This document shows positions 17,264-24,381 of a stretch of 64,000 nucleotides of DNA, in pieces. The first letter of the stretch is position 1. Each line of letters opens with the position of its first letter. Made by a program: the position numbers and the translations under genes. The notes under the pieces were generated by a model. That model ran no database searches. It was not told where the DNA came from and saw only the letters and a program-made list of their open reading frames with translations. The DNA comes from Nocardia sp. NBC_01327 (GTDB taxonomy: Bacteria; Actinomycetota; Actinomycetes; Mycobacteriales; Mycobacteriaceae). Where the stretch lies: the NCBI RefSeq assembly GCF_035958815.1, contig NZ_CP108383.1, positions 3,472,001 to 3,536,000 on the forward strand, written 5' to 3'.

Positions 17264-17304
17264 TCGGTTGACGGTCGCCGCGGCGCCGCGCTAACTTCGC
17301 AACC
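17259..17304 (+). promoter_or_regulatory. Promoter of the ABC-F leader, possibly WhiB7-dependent
   Basis: TTGACG (17268-17273) and TAACTT (17292-17297) are separated by 18 bp, a good primary-sigma promoter. AATAAT (17259-17264) sits exactly 3 bp upstream of the -35 box, the place where WhiB7-dependent promoters carry an AT-rich element. The predicted start is about 17303-17305, only a few nucleotides before the short ORF at 17308. Confidence 0.55.
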
Positions 17305-17307
17305 CTC

Positions 17308-17328
17308 ATGCATTACTTCTTCCTGTAA
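17308..17328 (+). CDS. Putative six-residue leader peptide (MHYFFL)
   Basis: ATG CAT TAC TTC TTC CTG TAA lies at or within a few nucleotides of the predicted transcript start, so it would be translated almost leaderless. It is followed by a hairpin (17339-17366) and then the ABC-F start at 17412. The layout is that of ribosome-mediated attenuation leaders that sense ribosome-targeting drugs. No homologue is claimed. Confidence 0.5.
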   Translation: MHYFFL

Positions 17329-17338
17329 ATCGCCCCGG

Positions 17339-17366
17339 CGACGCGTCGAGCATTCGCTCCGCGTCG
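17339..17366 (+). promoter_or_regulatory. Leader hairpin upstream of the ABC-F gene
   Basis: CGACGCG (17339-17345) pairs with CGCGTCG (17360-17366), and GAGC (17348-17351) with GCTC (17356-17359) around an ATTC loop, leaving a 2-nt bulge. A smaller hairpin CGGTT/AACCG follows at 17383-17395. The main hairpin starts 10 nt after the leader-peptide stop, so a stalled ribosome would interfere with its folding. Confidence 0.5.
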
Positions 17367-17411
17367 ATCACTCACCGCGATCCGGTTCCTAACCGAGAAC
17401 AGGGGATACCC

Positions 17412-19196
17412 ATGCCTATCGGCCAACTCACGCTGTCCGAAATCACCAAGCGCTACCACGATTCCGCCGTCCTGGACCGCGTCAGCCTGTCCATCCGTCC
17501 CGGCGACAAGGTCGGCGTCGTCGGTGACAACGGCTCCGGAAAATCGACGCTGCTACGCCTCATGGCCGGCCGCGAGCGTCCCGACAATGGCGACGTCATC
17601 GTCCAATCACCCGGCGGGATGGGCTATGTGGCGCAAACCCTGGACCTGCCCCTGACCGCTACCGTTGACGACGCAATCAACCTGGCGCTGAGCGATATTC
17701 GGGAGCTGGAGGCACGCCTGCGATCCGCCGAGCTGGCACTGGTCGCACCGGGCCCGCTCGGCAAACGACTCGCCGCCTACGACGATCTGCTGGTGCGATT
17801 CGAAGCACGCGGCGGCTATGAGATCGATCAGCGCGTGGCGACCGCCCTGCACGGCCTCGGCCTCCCCGATCTCGCCCGAGATCGCCTGCTGGGCACACTG
17901 TCCGGCGGCGAACTCCGGCGCCTGGCGCTCGCGGCCACCCTCGCATCCGCACCGGAACTCCTGCTGCTGGACGAGCCGACCAACGATCTCGACGACACCG
18001 CCGTCGAATGGCTGGAACAGCATCTACGCGCACATCGCGGAACGGTCGTCGCCGTCACCCACGACCGCGTATTCCTGGAACGCATCACCTCGGTGGTCCT
18101 GGAGGTGGCCGCCGGCCGCGTCTCCCGCCACGGCAACGGCTACACCGGATACCTCACCGCGAAAGCCGCCGAACGCCAACGCCGACAACAGGAATACGAC
18201 GCCTGGCACACCGACTTGTCCCGCAGCCAACGCCTGGCCACCTCGAATGTAGTCCGCCTGGAAGCGATTCCCCGCAAACTCCCCCTGGCAGTATTCGCCG
18301 CAGGCCCCTTCCGCACCCGAACCCGCGGCCACGGCACCATGTCCCGCATCCGCAACGCCAAGAAACGAGTAAACCGCCTAACCGCGAATCCAGCCGCACC
18401 ACCCCCGAATCCCCTGCACTTCACCACCGAATGGAACCAACCGAGTAACTCCCCGGCCCCGCAGTTCCCGGACGGTCCGCTGCGGTTCGACTCCGAAAGC
18501 AACTCGGCGAGTGAGCTGCTGGAGCCGCAAGTCGCGGGGCGTGCCGCGTGTGTCGGGGACGGTCGGCTGCGATTGGACGCGGAGGGTGGCGTAGCCGGTG
18601 GGGTGTCTGAGCTGTCGGTTGCAGAGCTTGTCGATGTTGTGGTGGATGGGCGGTTGCGCCTGGGGGAGTTGCGGATCGGTGTGGGGGATCGGCTGCTGGT
18701 TACCGGTCCCAATGGGGTTGGGAAGACGACGTTGCTGCGGGTGCTGGCGGGGGAGTTGGTGGCGGATCGGGGTGTGGTGACGGTGCGGGGACGGGTCGGG
18801 CATCTGCGGCAGGAGGAATCGCCGTGGGCGGCGGACCGGACTGTCTTGGACGCCTTCGCTTCCGGTCGCCTCGGCTGTCCTGACGAGCACGCCGAGCAGC
18901 TGCTCGCGCTCGGGCTGTTCCGCCCGGCGGATCTGGGGCTGCGGATCGGTGAGCTGTCCTACGGGCAGCGCCGCCGTATCGAATTGGCCAGGCTGGTCAG
19001 CGATCCCGCGGATCTGCTGCTGCTGGACGAGCCGACCAATCACCTGTCACCCGCCCTGGTGGAGGACCTGGAGCAGGCTTTGCTCGGATTCTCGGGTGCG
19101 GTCGTGCTGGTCACCCACGATCGCAGGATGCGGGCGCAGTTCCAGGGTCGGCGCTTGGAAATGGTTGCGTCGCAGCACCTTCACTGCGCAACCTAG
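17412..19196 (+). CDS. ABC-F family ribosome-protection-type ATPase
   Basis: Cytosolic protein of 594 aa with two ABC domains and no membrane segment. Domain 1 has GDNGSGKST, LSGGELRRLALA and LLLLDEPTNDLDD; domain 2 has GPNGVGKTT, LSYGQRRRIELA and LLLLDEPTNHLSP. The linker (about 245-330) is long and basic (KKRVNRL), as in ABC-F proteins that enter the ribosomal E site and displace macrolide, lincosamide, streptogramin or pleuromutilin-type drugs. The closest style is the antibiotic-producer/actinobacterial resistance group rather than EttA. AGGGGA at 17401-17406 sets ATG 17412. Expression probably depends on the short ORF and hairpin upstream. The drug class cannot be read from sequence. Confidence 0.88.
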   Translation: MPIGQLTLSEITKRYHDSAVLDRVSLSIRPGDKVGVVGDNGSGKSTLLRLMAGRERPDNGDVIVQSPGGMGYVAQTLDLPLTATVDDAINLALSDIRELEARLRSAELALVAPGPLGKRLAAYDDLLVRFEARGGYEIDQRVATALHGLGLPDLARDRLLGTLSGGELRRLALAATLASAPELLLLDEPTNDLDDTAVEWLEQHLRAHRGTVVAVTHDRVFLERITSVVLEVAAGRVSRHGNGYTGYLTAKAAERQRRQQEYDAWHTDLSRSQRLATSNVVRLEAIPRKLPLAVFAAGPFRTRTRGHGTMSRIRNAKKRVNRLTANPAAPPPNPLHFTTEWNQPSNSPAPQFPDGPLRFDSESNSASELLEPQVAGRAACVGDGRLRLDAEGGVAGGVSELSVAELVDVVVDGRLRLGELRIGVGDRLLVTGPNGVGKTTLLRVLAGELVADRGVVTVRGRVGHLRQEESPWAADRTVLDAFASGRLGCPDEHAEQLLALGLFRPADLGLRIGELSYGQRRRIELARLVSDPADLLLLDEPTNHLSPALVEDLEQALLGFSGAVVLVTHDRRMRAQFQGRRLEMVASQHLHCAT

Positions 19197-19205
19197 TCAT
19201 GGCGC

Positions 19206-19310
19206 GTTCGCCCAGGGTGGTTCACCCGCTGCATGCGTAGGCATCGCGCGGTCGCCCACGGTGGTTCCGCTGCGCTACTTAGTCCTGGAGCCGTCATTCA
19301 CGGTGGTTCA
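19206..19310. repeat. Three degenerate 42-44 bp direct repeats
   Basis: Units with the core GTYRYYCASGGTGGTTC start at 19206, 19250 and 19293 (GTGGTTC at 19217, 19261 and 19303), with a fourth weaker unit at 19334 (ATCATTCACGGCAGCTC). They fill the gap between convergent genes after the ABC-F stop. They are too degenerate and too short for CRISPR. Confidence 0.5.
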
Positions 19311-19312
19311 TC

Positions 19313-19334
19313 CGCCCCACTGCGCAGTGGGGCG
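19313..19334. terminator. Perfect 22-bp palindrome between convergent genes
   Basis: CGCCCCACTGC is followed directly by its exact complement GCAGTGGGGCG. It lies between the ABC-F gene (+) and the TetR gene (-), so it is a probable bidirectional terminator. Confidence 0.6.
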
Positions 19335-19339
19335 ATCAT

Positions 19340-19921
19340 TCACGGCAGCTCGCCCAGCGCCCGGATGATCGCCCACGCCTCGTCCTCGGGCGCGGATGTC
19401 CAAGGGGCAGTGGGTTTGTGGATCCGGAGCGAGGCGATGCCGTGCAGGACGCTCCAGATCCGCAGCGACAGTGTGCGATCGGCGGCGGCGCCCGCGACCT
19501 GGAGCAGTTCGGCGAGCCGATCGAGCAGATCCAGGCCGGGCCCGGCGCCGGAATCGATGGCGGGATCGGGCCGTTCGAACAGCAGCTGGTACGCACCCGG
19601 ATAGTCCCGGGACCACTGGAGATACGCGCCGATCAGCGATCGCAGCCGTGTCTCGGCTGTGCCCTCGGCTGCCTCACCGGCGTCGAGCGCGGTGCGCAGC
19701 CGCCCGAACAACTCCTCGGTGACGGCGTACATGAGCGCCTCCTGCGAGGGGAAGTGCATGTACACCGCACTCGGCGCGACCCCACTGGCGCGGGCAATGG
19801 CCCGCAGTGAAGGCGCGGGCAGCGCCTGCGGCTCCAGCAGCAGATCGATAGCGGCCGTGACCAGCTCTCCGCGCAATTGCTCACCTTCGCCGCGCACCCG
19901 CCGTGGTCGCGCAGTACCCAT
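19340..19921 (-). CDS. TetR/AcrR-family transcriptional regulator
   Basis: Regulator of 193 aa. The N-terminal helix-turn-helix reads LVTAAIDLLLEPQALPAPSLRAIARASGVAPSAVYMHFPSQEALMYAVTEELF; the C-terminal half has the WxRDYPGAYQLLF pattern of TetR_C_13-like ligand domains. It is divergent from an SDR gene over a 78-bp gap with two TGAACA-type boxes that overlap the SDR promoter, so it most likely represses the SDR-SRPBCC pair and itself. Confidence 0.88.
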   Translation of the reverse strand: MGTARPRRVRGEGEQLRGELVTAAIDLLLEPQALPAPSLRAIARASGVAPSAVYMHFPSQEALMYAVTEELFGRLRTALDAGEAAEGTAETRLRSLIGAYLQWSRDYPGAYQLLFERPDPAIDSGAGPGLDLLDRLAELLQVAGAAADRTLSLRIWSVLHGIASLRIHKPTAPWTSAPEDEAWAIIRALGELP

Positions 19922-19930
19922 CGGACCTCC

Positions 19931-19983
19931 TTGACAGCAATCACTGAACAGGTGTTAAGTTTAACTCACTGAACACCTGTTCA
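19931..19983 (+). promoter_or_regulatory. Promoter with two TetR operator boxes
   Basis: TTGACA (19931-19936) and TTAAGT (19955-19960), 18 bp apart, form the SDR promoter. TGAACAGGTGTTAA (19945-19958) covers the spacer and the -10 box, and the perfect palindrome TGAACACCTGTTCA (19970-19983) covers the start region. The two boxes are 25 bp apart, centre to centre. Binding there would block transcription. Confidence 0.65.
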
Positions 19984-19999
19984 CCTTCAGGAGAAGATC

Positions 20000-20785
20000 A
20001 TGGATCAATGGAACGGTTCCACGGCGGTAGTCACCGGTGCGAGCAGCGGAATCGGCGCGGAGTTCGCCACCGCGCTCGCCCGGCGGCAGTGCAATCTGGT
20101 GCTTGTCGCCAGGCGGGAGGATCGACTGCGTGACCTCGCCACACGCATCGAGGGCGAATACGGCGTCCGGGTACAGGTGGTCAGCGCCGACCTGTCGCTG
20201 CCCTCGGAGGTGGATCGCCTCGCACAGACCCTCGCCGCCTCGGGCACGCCAGTCGATGTGCTCGTCAACAATGCCGGTTTCGCCACCCACGGCACCTTCG
20301 CCGAGCAGGACGCCACCCGGATGAACGATGAGATCGCGGTGAATGTCGCTGCGGTAGTAGCTCTTACACGAGCCCTGGTGCCGGGCATGGTGTCGCGCGG
20401 CCGGGGAGCCGTCGTGAATATCGCCTCGACAGCGGCATTCCAGCCCATCCCGTTCATGGCCGTCTACGGTGCGACGAAGGCTTTTGTCCTCTCCTTCACC
20501 GAGGCCCTGTGGGGCGAACTCGAAGGCAGCGGAGTCGACGCCCTGGCGCTGTGCCCGGGCGCGACCGATACCGAATTCTTCGATGTGGCAGGCGAATCCG
20601 CGAGCGTGGGCAAACGTCAGACCCCCGCCCAGGTCGTCGCGACCGCCATGCGCGCACTGGATCAGCGCAGGCGTCCGCCCAGTGTGGTGTCCGGCTGCGC
20701 GAACCGCTGGTCGTCCCGGCTGCCGCGAGTACTCCCGCGCCGCGCCACCATTCGGGTGACGCGAAATCTGGTGGGGGCCAAGTAA
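20000..20785 (+). CDS. Short-chain dehydrogenase/reductase
   Basis: Classical SDR of 261 aa. VTGASSGIGAEFA is the nucleotide-binding loop, DVLVNNAGF the adenine-ring motif, and IASTAAFQPIPFMAVYGATKAFV carries the Ser-Tyr-Lys catalytic triad. The basic residues in LVLVARRED suggest NADP(H). AGGAG at 19989-19993 sets ATG 20000. It is probably co-transcribed with the SRPBCC gene that starts 2 nt after its stop, under the divergent TetR regulator. Substrate unknown. Confidence 0.9.
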   Translation: MDQWNGSTAVVTGASSGIGAEFATALARRQCNLVLVARREDRLRDLATRIEGEYGVRVQVVSADLSLPSEVDRLAQTLAASGTPVDVLVNNAGFATHGTFAEQDATRMNDEIAVNVAAVVALTRALVPGMVSRGRGAVVNIASTAAFQPIPFMAVYGATKAFVLSFTEALWGELEGSGVDALALCPGATDTEFFDVAGESASVGKRQTPAQVVATAMRALDQRRRPPSVVSGCANRWSSRLPRVLPRRATIRVTRNLVGAK

Positions 20786-20787
20786 TC

Positions 20788-21279
20788 ATGTACGCCCTAC
20801 GCCCCAGCTACCTCGGCGATATCCCGGCAATGCGGCACCACCTGCACAGTGAACGCCTGGTCTCGGCATCGGCGGAGCGCACCTTCGCGGTCCTGGCCGC
20901 CGGTGAGGGCCAGCGGGATTGGGCGGAGGGCTACCGGGCCACCACCTGGTACGGCACGGCTCCGCACGATGCCGCCACGGTGCGCGACATCCACCTGCGC
21001 TGGATCACCGTCCGCGAGCGCTTCCTGGCGTGGGAGCCAGGTGTCAGATTCGCGTTCTCCACCGATGCCATGTCGATTCCCCTGGCGCACAGGATGATCG
21101 AGGACATCACCTTCGACCCGGTGGGTGCCGATGAGTGCCGGCTGATCTGGCAGGTCCACCTGGACCCCGCCGCGGCCCTGCGGCCCTTCGAATCCCGCCT
21201 GGTGCGAACGGTTTTCCAGCCGATGTTCGAATCCTTCGCCGCCGGTCTCGCCCGCTACGCGTGCGCCAACCCCGCCTGA
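20788..21279 (+). CDS. SRPBCC (START-like) domain protein
   Basis: A 163-aa protein with the polyketide-cyclase/START-like pattern: an opening strand SERLVSASAERTFAVLAAGEGQRDWAEGY, several amphipathic strands and a long C-terminal helix (SRLVRTVFQPMFESFAAGLARY). Such proteins enclose a hydrophobic ligand. ATG 20788 starts 2 nt after the SDR stop, so translation is coupled. The pair may process or bind the ligand sensed by the TetR regulator (inference). Confidence 0.72.
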   Translation: MYALRPSYLGDIPAMRHHLHSERLVSASAERTFAVLAAGEGQRDWAEGYRATTWYGTAPHDAATVRDIHLRWITVRERFLAWEPGVRFAFSTDAMSIPLAHRMIEDITFDPVGADECRLIWQVHLDPAAALRPFESRLVRTVFQPMFESFAAGLARYACANPA

Positions 21280-21288
21280 CCCGGCAGC

Positions 21289-21828
21289 TCAGACCGTCCG
21301 CTGCATGACGTAATCGTGGTGCAGCTGGGAGCCGACGGTGAAGGTCTTGGTGCCCGCGATTTCGAATCCGTGTTTGCGGTAGAAGCGCTGGGCCCGCGCA
21401 TTCTGCTGATTCACACCCAGCCATACGCCCGCGCGCCCGGCCTCGCGGGCCTCATCGAGCGCGGAACCCATGAGCGCCCCCGAGACTCCATTGCCGTGGT
21501 GCCCGGGCAGCACGTACATCTTGCTGATCTCGGTGACGGGCCGCAGATCGATCAGGGCGGCAACATCCGGATCGGCGGGCTCGGCCGCGTGGAGCAGGGA
21601 GTAGCCGACGATCTGCGCATCCGAAACCGCCTTGAGCACGGTGCGATCCAGGTCGGTGAGGTATTCGCCGAATCGCGCGGGGGAGAGCACATCGTCGATG
21701 AAAGCGGCGATATCGGCGGGCGTGGATTCCGGCGGACAGGCCAGCGGAAAGGTGACGGCCGCGACTTCACCCAGCGCCCCCGCATCCGCGGGTACCGCCC
21801 GCTCGACGGTGACTGGGGAGTTGCTCAC
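21289..21828 (-). CDS. GNAT-family N-acetyltransferase
   Basis: Acetyl-CoA-dependent acyltransferase of 179 aa. Motif A reads ISKMYVLPGHHGNGVSGALMGSALDEAREAG and motif B is WLGVNQQNARAQRFYRKHGFEIAGTKTF, both typical. The GTG start at 21828 overlaps the stop of the upstream MFS gene by 4 nt (GTGA), so the two are translationally coupled. The C-terminal resemblance to small-molecule and spermidine-type GNATs is only general; the substrate is unknown. It converges with the SRPBCC gene, with 9 nt between the stops. Confidence 0.85.
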   Translation of the reverse strand: MSNSPVTVERAVPADAGALGEVAAVTFPLACPPESTPADIAAFIDDVLSPARFGEYLTDLDRTVLKAVSDAQIVGYSLLHAAEPADPDVAALIDLRPVTEISKMYVLPGHHGNGVSGALMGSALDEAREAGRAGVWLGVNQQNARAQRFYRKHGFEIAGTKTFTVGSQLHHDYVMQRTV

Positions 21829-23048
21829 CCGTCCAGTGAAACATGTCCGGCCACCGGCAGCGCTGTGACCTCTGCCGCTCCCGCGCGGGTGTGGAAGGCC
21901 CGCGCACAGCCGATCAGCACCACCGCGAACACCAGTGGCACCGCGAATCCGGCACGCAGATTCGAGGCGTCCGCGATCACGCCGACCACCACGCCGCCGA
22001 CGATGGTGCCGCCGTAATTGAACAGGTTGAGCCGGGCGATGAGCGCGTCCAGGCCGCGCCCGCTGGTGAGCTGCCCCGCCTCGCTGAAGCAGAGCGGCAC
22101 GATCAGCGGCAGCCCGATACCGGCGACCAGGAATCCGGCGATGGCGGCAATCGGTGCGGGCGCGGTGACCACGACGAGCAGGCCGATCGAACCGACCACC
22201 GCCGCACCCCGCACCACCGCGCGCGGTCCGAACCGCCGCACCCACAGATCACCGGTGAGGCGGCCGACCAGCGATGCCCCCTGATAGGCGGCCAGCGCCA
22301 GAGCGGCGGTCGCGGAGGAGGACAGCAGCACATCGGTGAGATACAAAGCCGACCAGTTGCCGACCGCGAAGTCGATGGCGAAGGCGAGCGCCACGATGAC
22401 ACCGAAGGCCAGGAAGATGCGCACGGGCACCGTGCTGGTGGGCTCCGGCTCGGCCGGTCCGGCCTCGGCCTCCCGGGCGCCGAGTAGTCGCGGTCCCGCG
22501 AGCAGCGCCCCGAGCAGCACCACCAGCACGGCCGCCAGGATCGAGAGGCGCAGGGACACATGCAGTCCCTCGAAGGCCGCCACGAACAGCGCACCGGTGA
22601 TCGACCCGGCGCTCCACGCCGCATAGAACGAGGAGAGCACGAATCGGCCATAGCCGTGTTGAATGAATACCGCCTGCATATTGGTGCCCGCATCGACGAT
22701 GCCGACCGCGAGCCCGTACACGCCCAGCGTCACGAACAGCACTATCTTGTTCGGGGAGAACGCGACTCCGACACCCGAGGCGGCGATGAGCAGCAGACCG
22801 ATGCGCAATGCGGTCCGACTGGAGAAGTGCAGTGCGATCTTCTCGGCGGTGATGCTGCCGACGCCCGCGAGCAGTGAGAGAAGCGCCACAGCCGCCACGA
22901 TCAAGGTATCGGTGAGGCCGAACTTGTCACGCTGCTGCGGCAGTTCGGTCAGCACGACGGCCAGGAAGAATCCCTGCAGCGCGAACGCCACCGAATTCGC
23001 CGCGCGCGCCGCGCGGAGCAGCGGGTTCGTGGTCTGCGGGGGGAGCAT
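21825..23048 (-). CDS. MFS transporter
   Basis: Integral membrane protein of 407 aa with about 12 hydrophobic segments and a central loop (REAEAGPAEPEPTS) between the halves. The first helix region reads AANSVAFALQGFFLAVVLTELPQQRDKFGLTD, and GVYGLAVGIVDAGTNMQAVFIQHGYGR resembles the sugar/FucP-like and multidrug MFS groups. It is the first gene of a two-gene unit with the GNAT enzyme, suggesting export or import linked with acetylation. Substrate unknown. Confidence 0.85.
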   Translation of the reverse strand: MLPPQTTNPLLRAARAANSVAFALQGFFLAVVLTELPQQRDKFGLTDTLIVAAVALLSLLAGVGSITAEKIALHFSSRTALRIGLLLIAASGVGVAFSPNKIVLFVTLGVYGLAVGIVDAGTNMQAVFIQHGYGRFVLSSFYAAWSAGSITGALFVAAFEGLHVSLRLSILAAVLVVLLGALLAGPRLLGAREAEAGPAEPEPTSTVPVRIFLAFGVIVALAFAIDFAVGNWSALYLTDVLLSSSATAALALAAYQGASLVGRLTGDLWVRRFGPRAVVRGAAVVGSIGLLVVVTAPAPIAAIAGFLVAGIGLPLIVPLCFSEAGQLTSGRGLDALIARLNLFNYGGTIVGGVVVGVIADASNLRAGFAVPLVFAVVLIGCARAFHTRAGAAEVTALPVAGHVSLDG

Positions 23049-23267
23049 CCCGAAAGAGTAGCGGCGGCAAAGCAGTCCGGCATCCCGGGCACGGGTAACA
23101 ATCCGCGCGGCACTTCATTACGTACCGCTCGCGGTTGGATAACGAATCTTGCCGCTTTCCTGCCGAGGGGGCTGTGCACTGCGGCACTCTGGAAGGTACG
23201 GCGTGGGCCGGTGGTTTCCGGGTACATCGGGAGCGGCCCATGGAGAAGTGGCTGGGGCGGTGATCGT

Positions 23268-24218
23268 GTGAGCACGAGGCGAGTGGAAGTTCCGCGCGGG
23301 CAATCGGTGGCTCTCGCCGATCCGGAACCGAATCAGAAATCAGCGGTGACGGATTCGCGCGGGCATCGGCCGGCGGACCGCTGCCGGGAACCCGGCTGCC
23401 CGGACTGCCAGTGGGACGAACAGCGGCTGAAGTTCTGGCTACGCGCCAGGCTGCTGGCCGCCGGCGTGGAGGATGTGCAGGTCGATGCTCCGATCGGCAC
23501 GCTGACCCCAGATCTGCTGTGGCGCATGGACGATCGGGTATGCGCGATCGAGGTATCCACTACGCCACCGGATTTGGTGCGCGCGAAGCAGCTCACCGTG
23601 GCGCTGCGCACCGGCGGGTGCAGCGAAGTACTGTGGATCACACCCCCCGGATTCTGGACCTCGCAGCTGCCCGCACTGGGCCTCGACGACTTCGCCCCGG
23701 CCTCCTGCGACTATCGTGCGCTGGGCGGCCTGCTGGCCGCGGGCCCCGGTGGGGTGGTGTCACCCAGCCAAACCGCCTGTGAATTACGGGAGTTCATCAC
23801 AGGATGGGTCGCGCAGGAGCTCGCGTACGGCTTCCGCGACGAGCACACGGGAGGTTGGGCGATGGTGACGGATTGGGAACGGCACACGCGCACACAGGCC
23901 ACGGTCATCGCGCGCCAGCGCCAGGAAATCATGAACCAGCGCACCGCACTCGCCCTGGCCCGCAAGGCGACCCGCGACAAGACCAAGCAGATGCTGAGAC
24001 TGACCGGTCGCCTGGAGCGCGCCGAGGTGTCCGCCCAGCAGCAAGCCGACGATCTGGCCCAGGTCCGCCGTCGCCTCGCCGATCACGCCCGGGTGGATGC
24101 CACCCTCCGAATCACCGTGGCGGCCCAGAAGACAGCGCTGGCGCACTGGCAACTCATCTCCTGGTTCGCCCTGCTGATCATCGTCGCGTTCATCGGTGCG
24201 GGCCTGCTGATCAAATAG
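23268..24218 (+). CDS. CoiA-like nuclease-fold protein with coiled coil and C-terminal membrane anchor
   Basis: About 316 aa in three parts. Residues 40-165 start with a Cys motif (CREPGCPDCQW) and then read TPDLLWRMDDRVCAIEVSTTPPDLVRAKQ, the PD-(D/E)xK-like pattern of competence protein CoiA-type nucleases, although the final Lys position is Ser/Thr. Residues 200-285 are a long charged coiled coil rich in Arg, Gln and Lys. Residues 292-314 (HWQLISWFALLIIVAFIGAGLLI) form a single C-terminal TM helix. GTG 23268 is preferred; an in-frame GTG at 23211 is possible. Function unknown; it may act on DNA or be a tethered binding protein. It converges with another nuclease-fold-like gene. Confidence 0.6.
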   Translation: MSTRRVEVPRGQSVALADPEPNQKSAVTDSRGHRPADRCREPGCPDCQWDEQRLKFWLRARLLAAGVEDVQVDAPIGTLTPDLLWRMDDRVCAIEVSTTPPDLVRAKQLTVALRTGGCSEVLWITPPGFWTSQLPALGLDDFAPASCDYRALGGLLAAGPGGVVSPSQTACELREFITGWVAQELAYGFRDEHTGGWAMVTDWERHTRTQATVIARQRQEIMNQRTALALARKATRDKTKQMLRLTGRLERAEVSAQQQADDLAQVRRRLADHARVDATLRITVAAQKTALAHWQLISWFALLIIVAFIGAGLLIK

Positions 24219-24265
24219 CTCACCGCAATAGCTCACCCCCCGCCCATGCCCCCCGCCCCGGAGTA

Positions 24266-24348
24266 GGTCCCCTCGTCATCCCGGCATGCTTTGGCCGGGA
24301 TCCACAGTCGGATCCCGGCCAAAAAACACGCCGGAACGACGAGGAACC
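24266..24348. repeat. REP-like nested palindromic element
   Basis: TTTGGCCGGGATCC (24290-24303) and GGATCCCGGCCAAA (24310-24323) form a perfect inner stem. Outside it, CCTCGTC...CCCGGC (from 24271) pairs imperfectly with GCCGG...GACGAGG (to 24344). It sits exactly between two convergent genes, where it can end both transcripts. The GTCATCCCGG...GGCCGGGATCC pattern looks like a repetitive extragenic palindrome. Confidence 0.7.
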
Positions 24349-24381
24349 GGTCCCGGTCGTACGGGCTCGCCGCAGCGCGTG

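Noticed and set aside
19206..19334. CRISPR-like short repeats
   Set aside because: Units are degenerate, spacing carries no unique spacers of constant length, and no cas gene is near.
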